64,000 nt of DNA from Streptomyces flaveolus (GCF_000716535.1 NZ_JNWV01000018.1:62001-126000); one strand, 5' to 3'. Positions 1-8,644 are shown, counted from the stretch's first letter. Notes: generated by a model from the sequence alone, not told the origin. Translations and numbers: made by a program.

Positions 1-409
1 GGAGACGGGCGACCAGGGTCATCTTCCGGCCGGTGTCGTGCCAAGGGGCGCGTTCCCGCAGACCAGCCGCGACATAGCGCCGGATGAGGTCCAGATGCCG
101 CAGGTCGTACGCCCACTCCCGGCCGTGCCGGGTCTCGCGCTGCAGCCACAGCCGGGCACGGAAGCACGGATCCCGCGCGGGTCCCGCCGAGCCCGAATCG
201 AGGACCACGGACCGGCCGGCCCAGGTGCGGGACAGACCACAGGAACGGCAGACCAGGCACCGGGGTGCGAAGATCCACCGCTCCTCGGCCTCCGGCCGCC
301 GCCGTACACGGGCCACGCCGTCGCAGCGGGGGCAGTGCACCAGCACCGAGTCGAGGAAGTCGTACTTGGTGCTGCGCGGATCGCGGAAGCGGAGGGGCGG
401 GGCGGACAT
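1..409 (-). CDS. Zinc-ribbon-like conserved protein, 3' part outside window
   Basis: An uninterrupted minus-strand frame starts with ATG at 409 and runs off the left edge, so the C-terminus is missing; 136 residues are visible. Two Cys pairs, HCPRCDG (about residues 27-33) and RCLVCRSCG (about 52-60), look like a zinc ribbon. The rest is rich in Arg and Trp with no recognised catalytic motif. A GATACT element lies 6 nt upstream of the ATG and there is no spaced Shine-Dalgarno, so the message could be leaderless. Function is unknown; a nucleic-acid-binding role would fit a zinc ribbon but is only inference. Confidence 0.7.
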   Translation of the reverse strand, partial: MSAPPLRFRDPRSTKYDFLDSVLVHCPRCDGVARVRRRPEAEERWIFAPRCLVCRSCGLSRTWAGRSVVLDSGSAGPARDPCFRARLWLQRETRHGREWAYDLRHLDLIRRYVAAGLRERAPWHDTGRKMTLVARL

Positions 410-517
410 TCCCCGAGTATCACGACGTCCGGCCCCGGCCCGCACCTGATTTAGGGTCCCTGCTCCGCTCCATCGCCCGGCCGAGGTGCCGGCCCCCGCC
501 TCCCCGAGCCCGGTACG

Positions 518-1300
518 TCAGTCCCGCTCGTCCCGCGACGGGTGCCGGCGCAGCAGATACGTGTCCATGATCCAGCCCTTGCGTTCCCGTGCCTCGGCCC
601 GCACGCGCTCGATGCGCGGACCGGCCTCGGCGATCGGGCCGGAGACGAGGATCTCGTCCGGCGTGCCTATGTAGGCACCCCAGAAGATGTCCATGTCCTC
701 CTCGGTGTACCGCCGGAAGGCCTGGTGCGCGTCGAGCATCACGACCACGTCGTCGACCCCCTCCGGGAAACCCTCGGCCAGCCGTCGCCCGGTGGTGATC
801 TGCACCGGCCGGGCGACCCGGTTCAGCCCCGTGCGATGCCGGGCGACCAGTGCGGAGACACTGCTGATGCCGGGCACCACGTCGTACGTGAACTCCACCG
901 CGCCCCGCTCCAGCACCTCCTCCAGGATGCCCAGCGTGCTGTCGTACAGCGCCGGGTCCCCCCAGACCAGGAAGGCTCCCGTGCCGTCCCCGTCCAGCTC
1001 CTCGGCGATCAGCCGCTCGTAGATCCCGGCGCGGGCGCTGCGCCAGTCCCCGACGGCCGGGGAGTAGGCCGACCCGCCCGCCGTGCGGTCCCGCTCCGGA
1101 TCACGGGCCTCCACCACCCGGTACGACCCCTCGGGCAGATGCGCGTCCAGCATGTCCCGGCGGAGCTGGGTGAGATCGCTCTTCACCTCGCCCTTGTCGA
1201 GCAGGAAGAACACGTCCGTGCTCCGCAGCGCCTTGACCGCCTGGAGGGTCAGCTGGTCCGGGTCGCCCGCGCCGATACCGATGACATGAATCTTTCGCAC
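518..1300 (-). CDS. cobF: Precorrin-6A synthase (deacetylating), CobF
   Basis: SAM-dependent methylase of aerobic cobalamin synthesis that converts precorrin-5 to precorrin-6A with loss of acetate. The tetrapyrrole-methylase fold is visible: the N-terminal GIGAGDPDQLT glycine-rich loop, a central GDPALYDS motif and VPGISSVSA. Length, about 260 residues, matches CobF, and the C-terminal GWIMDTYLLRRHPS is typical of the family. I chose GTG at 1300 because it places RKIHVIGIGAG at the usual N-terminus; ATG at 1318 or 1330 (the latter behind GGAGG) would add 6 or 10 residues. No other cobalamin gene is nearby, so it acts with genes encoded elsewhere. Confidence 0.9.
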   Translation of the reverse strand: MRKIHVIGIGAGDPDQLTLQAVKALRSTDVFFLLDKGEVKSDLTQLRRDMLDAHLPEGSYRVVEARDPERDRTAGGSAYSPAVGDWRSARAGIYERLIAEELDGDGTGAFLVWGDPALYDSTLGILEEVLERGAVEFTYDVVPGISSVSALVARHRTGLNRVARPVQITTGRRLAEGFPEGVDDVVVMLDAHQAFRRYTEEDMDIFWGAYIGTPDEILVSGPIAEAGPRIERVRAEARERKGWIMDTYLLRRHPSRDERD

Positions 1301-1452
1301 GCCCCGAGTCTGCCGCATCCCCCTGACCATGCGTCCACCGCCTCCGCACAGACTGCGACGGCGGCCCGGTCAGGGCGGACAGGGGACGTTGCGCGACTGC
1401 CGTACCCCGTGCCGGGCAGGAGCCGGGGCGGGGTCATCCGGGGGTGCATCGG

Positions 1453-1556
1453 TCACGGTCCGCCTCGGCTTCCGCGTCGATCGGTGCCGGATCACCCAGG
1501 GGTGTGGAGTCACGGTCCCAGGCGTGGTGCCTCGGTTTCCGCGTCGATCGGTGCCG
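1453..1556. repeat. Imperfect direct duplication at the 3' end of the DUF309 gene
   Basis: Two blocks, 1453-1489 and 1510-1556, share TCACGGTCC followed by CCTCGG(C/T)TTCCGCGTCG and ATCGGTGCCG. The second block is the last codons and stop of the DUF309 gene; the first lies just past that stop and lacks about 10 nt in the middle. It looks like a local tandem duplication of the gene end. Confidence 0.7.
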
Positions 1557-2016
1557 AGCCGTTCTCCACCCGTTCCGCCAGTTCCCGGGCCCAGCGGGTG
1601 AGGCCCGGGATGTCCAGTCCGTACGGGCGGTCCTCGCCCCGTTCGGTCGCCCACTCCTCGACCGCGCCGGCGCCCCGCCGCAGCAGTCGCGCCCCGCCGA
1701 CGCCGTTGCCGCGGGCGGCGTGGGTGAGGCCCACCGCGAGCTGGGCCAGGCCCCGCCACAGCGCGCGCTCGTCCTCCGGGCCCGACTTCCAGGCGTCCTC
1801 GAACACCTCGTGCGCGTGGAACGGCCGCCCCGAGGCCAGCAGTGCCCGCGCCTCGGCGACCGTCTCCCGCGGCGTCCGCAGGACCCCCTCCGGCTGCCGG
1901 GGGACGCCCTCGGCGCCGTACGGCAGCGGGCGTCCCAGCCCGTCCCGGGGCCGCGCGTTCCGCGCCCGTCCGGTCACGTCCCGGTCCCTGGCATCCGATG
2001 CGCCCGCGTTCGTCAT
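1510..2016 (-). CDS. DUF309 domain protein
   Basis: A 168-residue protein whose C-terminal half carries the DUF309 signature: FHAHEVFEDAWK near residue 80 and, about 20 residues on, RGLAQLAVGLTHAARGN, two helices rich in His and Glu. The biochemical role of DUF309 proteins is not known. ATG at 2016 is chosen because residues upstream of it in the same frame are low-complexity and run into the neighbouring tRNA leader. The N-terminal 40 residues are basic and probably disordered. The gene lies between cobF and tRNA-Pro. A 20-nt stretch inside it (1901-1920) is identical to part of the repeat at 5579-5598. Confidence 0.82.
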   Translation of the reverse strand: MTNAGASDARDRDVTGRARNARPRDGLGRPLPYGAEGVPRQPEGVLRTPRETVAEARALLASGRPFHAHEVFEDAWKSGPEDERALWRGLAQLAVGLTHAARGNGVGGARLLRRGAGAVEEWATERGEDRPYGLDIPGLTRWARELAERVENGSAPIDAETEAPRLGP

Positions 2017-2120
2017 ACCGTCGATTGTCCCCCGCACCGCCGGGCCTTCTTCGGCACACCCCCGGGCGTGGGGTAAAGTGCTGTCCGCACGATCACGCGG
2101 GGCACCGCGCGTGAGTGCGA

Positions 2121-2194
<74 letters not shown>

Positions 2195-2204
2195 CTTGTG
2201 GAAG

Positions 2205-3143
2205 TCACAGGTCAGGGCCGGTTTCGGAGGCATCCGCAACCGGCCCTGACCCGTGTGTGGAGACCAGTCGGGGAGCCTGGCCGGCGTTTTCGGTGGCCGC
2301 CAGGGAGGCGAGCAGACGCAGCCCCTCCTCCGAGGGGGAGCCGGGTTCGGCGGTGTAGATGGTCATGCTGAGTCCGGGTTCGGCGGCGAGGTCCAGGGAC
2401 TCGTAGGCGAGGGTGAGGTCGCCGACGGCCGGGTGGCGGAACCGCTTCGTGCCGGTGCCGTGGCGGCGGACGTCGTGGGCGCCCCAGCGGGTGCGGAAGT
2501 CCTTGCTGCGGGTGGACAGCTCCCCGATGAGGTCGTGCAGGTCCTTGTCGTGCGGATCGCGGCCGGCCTCGCGGCGCAGGATGGCCACGGCCATGTCCGC
2601 GAACCGCTCCCAGTCGGGGTAGAACCGGCGGGAGGCCGGGTCGAGGAAGTTGAAGCGGGCCAGGTTCGCCTGGTTGTCGGGGTTGGCGAACAGGTCGGTG
2701 TAGAAGGCACGGGCGAGCGGGTTGGCGGCCAGGACGTCCATCCGGCCGTTGCCGACGATCGCGGGCCCCGCCGTGACCGCGTCGAGCGTCCACTGCAGAC
2801 TGCGGTGCGGCGTCCACTGCCGGGAGGTGGTGCGGCGCCGGGGCCGGGTGAGGGCGGCGGAGCCGTCGGCGGCCTGGGCCAGGTGCAGCAGGTGGGCGCG
2901 TTCGGCGTCGTCCAGGAGCAGGGCGCGGGCGACGGCCTCGAGGACGGCCGGGGAGGCGCCGGCCAGATTGCCCCGTTCGAGTTTCGCGTAGTACTCCACG
3001 CTCATGTCGGCCAGCGCGGCGACCTCGCTCCTGCGCAGCCCGGGCACGCGCCGCCGGGAACCGGCAGGCAGGCCCGCCCGCTCCGGTGTGATCTTCGCTC
3101 GCCGCGAGGTCAGGAACTCGCGGACCTCCTCACGGTTGTCCAT
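2205..3143 (-). CDS. XRE-family regulator with MmyB-like C-terminal domain
   Basis: A 312-residue one-component regulator. Residues 1-75 form the helix-turn-helix (MDNREEVREFLTSRR, then GLRRSEVAALADMSVEYYAKLE), and residues from about 110 form the MmyB-like ligand-binding domain (ANPLARAFYTD, FNFLDPASRRFYPDW, GTKRFRHPAVGDLTLAYESL). The family start MDNRxE fixes ATG at 3143. GGAGGT sits directly against the ATG and a TACGGT box ends 7 nt upstream, so the mRNA may be leaderless. It is divergent from the alcohol dehydrogenase at 3411 and probably controls it. Its last codons read through the tRNA terminator hairpin at 2212-2249. Confidence 0.92.
   Translation of the reverse strand: MDNREEVREFLTSRRAKITPERAGLPAGSRRRVPGLRRSEVAALADMSVEYYAKLERGNLAGASPAVLEAVARALLLDDAERAHLLHLAQAADGSAALTRPRRRTTSRQWTPHRSLQWTLDAVTAGPAIVGNGRMDVLAANPLARAFYTDLFANPDNQANLARFNFLDPASRRFYPDWERFADMAVAILRREAGRDPHDKDLHDLIGELSTRSKDFRTRWGAHDVRRHGTGTKRFRHPAVGDLTLAYESLDLAAEPGLSMTIYTAEPGSPSEEGLRLLASLAATENAGQAPRLVSTHGSGPVADASETGPDL
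2212..2249. terminator. Terminator hairpin after tRNA-Pro copy 1
   Basis: A perfect 12-bp stem, TCAGGGCCGGTT / AACCGGCCCTGA, begins 18 nt after the tRNA. It lies within the 3' end of the convergent regulator gene, so it may stop transcription from both sides. Closely related to the hairpin at 42096-42131. Confidence 0.8.
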
Positions 3144-3178
3144 ACCTCCGACCGTACGACCTGCACGCCGCGGGAGGG

Positions 3179-3200
3179 ATGTACCGGCAGTACACCTCTC
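3179..3200. promoter_or_regulatory. Candidate operator between XRE regulator and alcohol dehydrogenase
   Basis: It contains the dyad TGTAC-N5-GTACA (3180-3194), about 36 nt upstream of the regulator ATG and thus near its -35. The 22-nt block matches 5861-5882, upstream of the exporter, at 18 positions; similarity continues with GACTC-N-CTG a few bases further on. Confidence 0.6.
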
Positions 3201-3410
3201 GCTGGTGACTCGCTGGCGACCTCGACAAGCGGTTACCTGGAGCTGAGGCACTCCCCGGGCGGCGCCGCCGCCCCGAGGGACACCCGGCCGGGCAGCGCGC
3301 GGAGGACAACGGCGCCTGCACGCGTCCCCGGTTCGTGCCCGCACACGGCTACGGCGGCCCGCGAGCCGCCCCAGGCCCCGCACCTCCAACGAACGTAAGG
3401 ACTTCCCCCC

Positions 3411-4427
3411 ATGCGCGGAGCAGTGATCCACGCCCCCGGCGACGTGCGCTTCGAAACCCTGGACGACCCCAAGATCCTCGAGCCGACGGATGCCGTCATC
3501 CGTACGGCCGTCACCTGTGTGTGCGGCTCCGATCTGTGGCCCTGGCGCGGCCTGGACGCGACCGACGAGGCGCACCCCATGGGGCACGAGTACGTCGGCT
3601 TCGTCGAGGCGGTCGGCAGCGAGGTCACCGCGGTCAGGCCCGGCCAGTTCGTCGTCGGCTCGTTCGCGACCTCGGACAACACCTGCGCCAACTGCCGCAA
3701 CGGATGGCAGTCCAACTGCCTGAACCGCGAGTTCATGAGCACCTGCCAGGCCGATTACGTGCGCATCCCCAACGCCCAGGGCACCCTGGTCGCCACCGGC
3801 GAGGTGCCGGACGAGGAGTTCTGGCCCGGCCTGCTGGCCGTCTCCGACGTCATGGGCACCGGCTGGTACGCCGCCGAGGCCGCCGGGGTCGGGCCCGGTT
3901 CCACCGCCGTGGTCGTCGGTGACGGCGCGGTCGGCCTGTGCGCGGTGATCGCGGCGAAGGAGATGGGCGCCGAGCGGATCATCGCCATGAGCCGCCACGA
4001 GTCCCGCCAGAAGCTGGCCCGGGAGTTCGGCGCCACCGACATCGTCACCGAGCGCGGCGAGGACGGCGTCGCCCGGATCAAGGAGATGACCGGCGGCATC
4101 GGCGCGGACTCGGTCCTGGAGTGCGTCGGCACCGCCCAGGCCATGCGGCAGGCCCTGCAGTCGGCCCGGCCCGGCGGCAACGTCGGCTTCGTGGGCGTCC
4201 CCCACGAGGTGGCGATCGACGGCCAGGAACTGTTCTTCTCCCACGTCGGACTGCGCGGCGGGCCCGCCCCCGTACGCCGCTACCTGCCCGACCTTATCGA
4301 CCGGGTCCTGTCGGGCCGGATCGACCCGGGCAAGGTCTTCGACCTCACCCTGCCCCTGGAGCAGGTCGCCGAGGGCTACAAGGCCATGGACGAGCGCCGC
4401 GCCATCAAGGCACTCCTCAAGCCCTGA
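3411..4427 (+). CDS. Zinc-dependent medium-chain alcohol dehydrogenase
   Basis: NAD(P)-dependent oxidoreductase of the medium-chain family. Catalytic zinc ligands are Cys38 (CVCGSD) and His59/Glu60 (MGHEYVGF). A structural-zinc loop is present with three of the usual four Cys (92, 95 and 103; Asp89 is near the first position). The Rossmann motif is [10 protein letters not shown] at about 167-176, and length (338) is normal. The ATG is preceded by AAGGAC. It is divergent from the MmyB-like regulator, which suggests regulator-controlled detoxification of an aldehyde or alcohol; the substrate cannot be told from sequence. A cupin gene follows, about 107 nt downstream. Confidence 0.92.
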   Translation: MRGAVIHAPGDVRFETLDDPKILEPTDAVIRTAVTCVCGSDLWPWRGLDATDEAHPMGHEYVGFVEAVGSEVTAVRPGQFVVGSFATSDNTCANCRNGWQSNCLNREFMSTCQADYVRIPNAQGTLVATGEVPDEEFWPGLLAVSDVMGTGWYAAEAAGVGPGSTAVVVGDGAVGLCAVIAAKEMGAERIIAMSRHESRQKLAREFGATDIVTERGEDGVARIKEMTGGIGADSVLECVGTAQAMRQALQSARPGGNVGFVGVPHEVAIDGQELFFSHVGLRGGPAPVRRYLPDLIDRVLSGRIDPGKVFDLTLPLEQVAEGYKAMDERRAIKALLKP

Positions 4428-4534
4428 CCCCACCCCCCGGCACGTCCGGGACACGCCGTCGCCCTCGCGCTCCCGGCAGCGCGAGGCCCGGCCGCGCCCA
4501 CCGGCCCAGGACCCCCCAACAGAAGGAAACGGAC

Positions 4535-4945
4535 TTGCAGATCACCCGAAGCTCCATCGACACCGTCAAGGGCCCCGCCGACTGGTTCACCGGCGACGTC
4601 TACATCGACGCCGTCGCCGCCGCGCCCGACCCGTCCCGGGTCACCGCCAACCTGGTGCACTTCATGCCCGGCGCGCGCACCCACTGGCACCGCCACCCGC
4701 TCGGCCAGACCGTCTTCGTCACCGAAGGCGCCGGTCTGTGCCAGCGCCGTGGCGGACCGATCGAGGTCATCCGGCCCGGCGACCGGGTGCTGTTCGAGGC
4801 CGACGAGGAGCACTGGCACGGCGCCGCGCCGAACCGGCTGATGGTCCACCTCGCCATCAACGAGAGCGACGCCGACCACGACGTCGTGCACTGGATGACC
4901 CCCGTCACCGACGAGGAGTACGCCGCCGCCCCGGCCACCGACTGA
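4535..4945 (+). CDS. Small cupin-domain protein
   Basis: A 136-residue single cupin barrel. Metal-binding motif 1 is visible as [20 protein letters not shown] (about residues 41-60) and motif 2 as [17 protein letters not shown]. The start is a TTG at 4535, chosen because AGAAGGAAA lies at the right distance and the protein begins [13 protein letters not shown], as in relatives. It follows the alcohol dehydrogenase in the same direction, and similar cupins often accompany dehydrogenase or mandelonitrile-lyase-like genes. Substrate unknown. Confidence 0.85.
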   Translation: MQITRSSIDTVKGPADWFTGDVYIDAVAAAPDPSRVTANLVHFMPGARTHWHRHPLGQTVFVTEGAGLCQRRGGPIEVIRPGDRVLFEADEEHWHGAAPNRLMVHLAINESDADHDVVHWMTPVTDEEYAAAPATD

Positions 4946-4986
4946 CACCCGACCCGCACCGGCGCCCTGAACGAGGAACGCCTGCG

Positions 4987-5148
4987 ATCTCGGCCTGCCT
5001 GACCCAGGAGATGCTCGGCTTCTGCGCCGAGCACGGCATCGGCGCTGAGGTCGAGGTGATCTCCGCCGACCGGATCGACGAAGCCTACGAGCGCGTCCTG
5101 GCCTCGGACGTCCGCCACCGCTTCGTCATCGACACCCCCCTCGCCTGA
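4987..5148 (+). pseudogene. 3' remnant of an NAD(P)-dependent alcohol dehydrogenase
   Basis: A 53-codon stretch encodes [19 protein letters not shown] followed by [18 protein letters not shown] and RFVIDT, which is the C-terminal end of YahK/AdhA-type zinc alcohol dehydrogenases. Nothing upstream encodes the rest of such a protein: the reading frame before position 4987 lies in the cupin gene and spacer. It is therefore the surviving tail of a deleted gene, distinct from the intact dehydrogenase at 3411. Confidence 0.75.
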
Positions 5149-5440
5149 CCCGCGGCCAGGTACGGCGAGCGGGCCGCATGCCCTCTCGCCCCTGGCGCGG
5201 GCGCGGGGGCACCGGCATTCCGGGCAGATCCGTCTCCGCGACCGCCTGCCGCCCGACCCTCCGCACCCGCGCCGTCGATTCCCGGCCGGCCCCGGCGCGC
5301 CCGGAAAGCGCAGGCCGACGCGGGTTCCCGGCCGGCGCCGCAGACCGCACCCGGCGGACCAGCGGCCGTGCCGGGGGGAGCGGTGGACCACGTCCGGGTA
5401 CGGGACCCCGGCGCGGTACGGCCGCGCGGGACGCGGGACG

Positions 5441-5765
5441 GGTGCCGTACCCGGAAGTCCCGCCCGGCGTCGTATGGGACTCGTGGCGCGGTGCAGGGCC
5501 CGGTGGGACGCCTTCGCACCGTATGGGTCGCGTGGTCGGGGGCTGTATCCGGATGCGTGAAGCGGTGCAGGACCCGGCGGGACGCCCTCGGCGCCGTATG
5601 TGCCGTCTGGGCGAAGGTGCCGTACCCGGCGGGCGCCCTTCGCACCGTATGGGCCGCCTGGCGAAGGAGCCGTACCCGGCGGGGGCCCTCCGCGTCTTAC
5701 AGGCCGCCTGCCGAAGGTGCCGCACCCGGCGGGACGCCCCCGGCACCGTACGGGACGCGGCGGGA
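5441..5765. repeat. Degenerate ~50-bp tandem repeat, six copies
   Basis: Units start near 5441, 5490, 5564, 5616, 5666 and 5716; the common core begins GGTGCCGTACCCGGCGGGAC and continues with GCCCTCGCACCGTATGGG and CCGCCTGGCGAA. A 24-nt insert separates units 2 and 3. The period is not a multiple of three, so this is not a protein repeat. The gap 5149-5996 holds only this array, flanking GC-rich DNA and the exporter promoter. Confidence 0.75.
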
Positions 5766-5860
5766 CCCTACCCGGACGTCCGGCGACCCCCGCGCCATGC
5801 CGGCCGCGCGGCGTCCTGGTGCGCCCACGCGGCCCGACACCCCCGGCCCCGACGTCAGGC

Positions 5861-5882
5861 ATGCACCGCCGGTACACCCCTC
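5861..5882. promoter_or_regulatory. Candidate operator upstream of the MFS exporter
   Basis: ATGCACCGCCGGTACACC followed by CCTC matches the element at 3179-3200 at 18 of 22 positions, and GACTCCCTGAC downstream parallels GACTCGCTGGC there. The implied regulator is the MmyB-like protein at 2205-3143. Confidence 0.55.
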
Positions 5883-5996
5883 CACAGAGACTCCCTGACT
5901 GTCGCGGAACCCGGTTGTGTGGGAAGCGGTCACCTTCCCGCGATGCCGAGAGGCCGCCGGAGACCCCCTCCCCCCACCCCGTTCGATTGGAGCCGT

Positions 5997-7268
5997 GTGA
6001 GCACCCCCGTGATCCCGAGCGCGCCGCGTGAGCGGACGGCCGGCCGTGCGCTGGCCGCCGTCCTCGCGCTGCTGACCGTCTTCGGGCCGATCTCGATGGA
6101 CCTCTACCTGCCGGTGCTGCCCGCGCTGACCCGTGAGCTGCACGCGTCGACATCGGCCGCGCAGCTCACGGTCACCGCCTGTCTGCTCGGCCTGGCGTTC
6201 GGCCAGGTGGTCGCCGGGCCGCTGTCGGACCGGTTCGGCCGGCGCCGCCCCATGCTGGCCGGCGCCGTCGCCTACATCGCCACCTCGGTGCTGTGCGCGC
6301 TGAGCCCCAGCGTCGAGTCCCTGGTCGCCGCCCGCTTCGTGCAGGGCCTGGCCGGCGCGGTGGGCATCGTGATCGCCCAGGCCGCCGGTCGTGACCTCTA
6401 CTCCGGCGGCAAGCTGGTCCGGTACTACGGCCGCCTGACCGTGATCGGCGGACTGGCCGCGATCATCGGCCCGGTCGCCGGCGGCCAGCTCGCCGCCTTC
6501 ACCGACTGGCGCGGCATCTTCCTCTTCCTCGGCCTGCTCGGCGCGGTGATCCTCCTCGCGTGCCTGACCGTCTTCCGCGAGACCCTGCCGCCGCGGGAGC
6601 GCACCGGCGGAGGGTTGGCCCAGAGCGGGCGCGACTTCCGCCGGCTGCTGTCCGACCGGCTCTTCCTCGGCGCCGTCCTGATCACCGGCTTCGTCAACGC
6701 CGCCCTGTTCGCCTACCTCAGCGGCGCCACCTACGTCCTGCAAGGCGTCTACGGTCTCTCACCGCAGGGCTACTCCTTCGCGTTCGGGCTGAACTCCGCC
6801 GGCTTCATGGTGTTCGGCTTCGTCGCCGGACGGCTGTCGGAGCGGTGGTCCGAGAAGGGCACCCTCGTCCTGGGCCTGGCCATGACCCTGCTCGGCGCAG
6901 CCGGGCTGCTCGTCACCGCGGCGCTGCACCTGCCGCTGGCCGCGATGGTGCTCTCCCTGCTCACCATGGTCAGCGGCGTGGCCGCCACCACCCCGCCCTC
7001 CACCTCGCTCGCCCTCGCGCACTACCCGGGGATCGCCGGCACCGCCTCCTCGCTGCTCGGCATGGCCCGCTTCGCGTTCGGCGGGCTGGCCGCCCCGCTC
7101 GTCGGACTCGGCGGCGCGGGCACCGCCCTCCCGCTCGGCCTGGTCACCCTCGCCTGCGCCGCGCTCGCCGTGATCGTCCACGCCCTCGCCGTCCGCCCCC
7201 ACACCCGGACGGCGCGGCACACCGTCGCCGCCGGGCGGCCCGTCGACCGGGTGACGGCCACCTCCTGA
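5997..7268 (+). CDS. Bcr/CflA-type MFS drug exporter
   Basis: A 423-residue proton-driven exporter with 12 predicted membrane segments. Family landmarks are FGPISMDLYLPVLPAL in the first segment, LSDRFGRRRPML in the loop between segments 2 and 3, and ARFVQGLAGAVGIVIAQAAGRDL in segments 4-5, all typical of Bcr/CflA multidrug transporters. GTG at 5997 is used, behind GGAG at 5989; anything further upstream runs into the tandem repeat. The likely role is efflux of a toxic small molecule. The aldo/keto reductase begins 64 nt downstream and may be co-transcribed. Confidence 0.92.
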   Translation: MSTPVIPSAPRERTAGRALAAVLALLTVFGPISMDLYLPVLPALTRELHASTSAAQLTVTACLLGLAFGQVVAGPLSDRFGRRRPMLAGAVAYIATSVLCALSPSVESLVAARFVQGLAGAVGIVIAQAAGRDLYSGGKLVRYYGRLTVIGGLAAIIGPVAGGQLAAFTDWRGIFLFLGLLGAVILLACLTVFRETLPPRERTGGGLAQSGRDFRRLLSDRLFLGAVLITGFVNAALFAYLSGATYVLQGVYGLSPQGYSFAFGLNSAGFMVFGFVAGRLSERWSEKGTLVLGLAMTLLGAAGLLVTAALHLPLAAMVLSLLTMVSGVAATTPPSTSLALAHYPGIAGTASSLLGMARFAFGGLAAPLVGLGGAGTALPLGLVTLACAALAVIVHALAVRPHTRTARHTVAAGRPVDRVTATS

Positions 7269-7332
7269 CCCGCCCCTCACGCGCGGTACCGGTACGGGTC
7301 CCGGCCGCGCCGCCAAGGAAAGGACACAGAGC

Positions 7333-8322
7333 ATGCGGTACGCGCACCTGGGACGCAGCGGACTGAAGGTCAGCCGTCTCGCGCTGGGCACGATGAACTT
7401 CGGGGACGTCACGGACGAGGCCGAGAGCTTCAGGATCCTGGACGCCGCGCTGGAGGCCGGCATCAACCTGATCGACACCGCCGACGTCTACGGCGGGCCC
7501 CAGTCGCCCGACATGGAACAGGGCTACGGACTGTCCGAGGAGATCATCGGCCGCTGGCTCGCCCAGGGCGGCGGCCGCCGGGAGCGGATCGTGCTGGCGA
7601 CCAAGGTGTACCAGCCGATGGGGACCGGCCCCAACGACAAGTACCTGTCCGCCTACAAGATCCGCAAGGCTGCCGAGGACAGCCTGCGGCGCCTCAGGAC
7701 CGACCACATCGACCTCTACCAGATGCACCACGTCGACCGGTCCACACCGTGGGAGGAGATCTGGCAGGCGATGGAGCAGCTGGTGCGCGAGGGCAAGGTG
7801 ACCTACGTCGGCAGCAGCAACTTCGCCGGCTGGCAGATCGCGACCGCGCAGAACGCCGCCGCGTCCCGCCACTTCCTCGGCCTGGTCTCCGAGCAGAGCC
7901 TGTACAACCTGACCGCCCGCACCATCGAACTCGAGGTCATTCCGGCGCTGCGCCACTACGGCATCGGTCTCATCCCGTGGAGCCCCCTGGGCGGTGGACT
8001 GCTCGGGGGCGTGCTGAGGAAGATCGAAGGCGGCCGCCGCATGACGCCGCAGACGCGGAAGACCGTCGAGCGGCACCGGCCCCGGCTGGAGGCGTACGAG
8101 GCGCTGTGCGACGAGATCGGCGAACAGCCCGCCGACGTGGCCCTGGCCTGGCTCCTGCACAACCCCGTCCTCACCGCCACGATCGTCGGCCCCCGCACCG
8201 CGGAGCAGCTCGCCGGCAGCCGGCGCGCCCTGGACGTCACCCTGTCCGAGGACACGCTCCGCAGACTGGACGACATCTGGCCCGGCCCCGGAGGAAAGGC
8301 CCCCGAGGCGTACGCCTGGTGA
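7333..8322 (+). CDS. Aldo/keto reductase
   Basis: A 329-residue NADPH-dependent reductase of the AKR fold. The catalytic tetrad is in place: Asp in LIDTADVYG, the Tyr of that motif, Lys in VLATKVYQP, and His in DLYQMHHVDR. The C-terminal NADPH site is seen as TATIVGPRTAEQL. It resembles the YajO/voltage-gated-channel-beta-like subgroup. AAGGAAAGG precedes the ATG. Its position behind the exporter and near a dehydrogenase suggests a small carbonyl or alcohol detoxification set; the true substrate is unknown. Confidence 0.93.
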   Translation: MRYAHLGRSGLKVSRLALGTMNFGDVTDEAESFRILDAALEAGINLIDTADVYGGPQSPDMEQGYGLSEEIIGRWLAQGGGRRERIVLATKVYQPMGTGPNDKYLSAYKIRKAAEDSLRRLRTDHIDLYQMHHVDRSTPWEEIWQAMEQLVREGKVTYVGSSNFAGWQIATAQNAAASRHFLGLVSEQSLYNLTARTIELEVIPALRHYGIGLIPWSPLGGGLLGGVLRKIEGGRRMTPQTRKTVERHRPRLEAYEALCDEIGEQPADVALAWLLHNPVLTATIVGPRTAEQLAGSRRALDVTLSEDTLRRLDDIWPGPGGKAPEAYAW

Positions 8323-8479
8323 CCGGGCACCGGATGTCCCACCGCACCGCTTCGCCGGGTCGCGGACGACTCGGAGAGCGTCGAGCGCGGTCAGCGGGGC
8401 CGCGACTTCGCGGCCGCCTACGTCGCGAAGCCGGAGACGGAGGGAGTGGTCCGCGCCCGGGGCCGGCAGACCTGTTTCG

Positions 8480-8644
8480 CTACTCTCCCTCGTGCCTCGG
8501 GCGCACGAGGTGGTGTGCGATGTGAGTCGGGGGCCCGGCGAGGTCGTCGGTCTCGGGTAGCGGGAACAGGACCTCTTCGAGTGCCGGTGTGATGAAGAGA
8601 AACGCGATCACGAGGACGGGCACGAGCAGGGCAATCAGGATCAC
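8480..8644 (-). CDS. Small single-pass membrane protein
   Basis: A 54-residue protein that starts with GTG at 8644 behind GGGAGG. Residues 1-18 are one hydrophobic helix (VILIALLVPVLVIAFLF), followed by ITPALEEVLFPLPE and a soluble tail of about 25 residues. Similar short proteins are common in Streptomyces, but I know of no function. It stands alone. Confidence 0.65.
   Translation of the reverse strand: MILIALLVPVLVIAFLFITPALEEVLFPLPETDDLAGPPTHIAHHLVRPRHEGE

Noticed and set aside
19..423. Alternative 134-codon minus-strand frame at the left edge
   Set aside because: The neighbouring frame starting at 409 has paired zinc-ribbon Cys and stays open to the edge; this one is Ser/Pro/Arg-rich shadow sequence.
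2205..4454. A 749-codon open frame on the minus strand covering the regulator and the dehydrogenase
   Set aside because: Only the part from 3143 to 2205 is protein-like. The rest is antisense to a zinc dehydrogenase with all its motifs; long antisense frames are expected at this GC content.
5178..5996. N-terminal extension of the MFS exporter by about 270 codons
   Set aside because: The extension reads through the ~50-bp tandem repeats and has no start site with a ribosome signal; exporter homology begins after GTG 5997.
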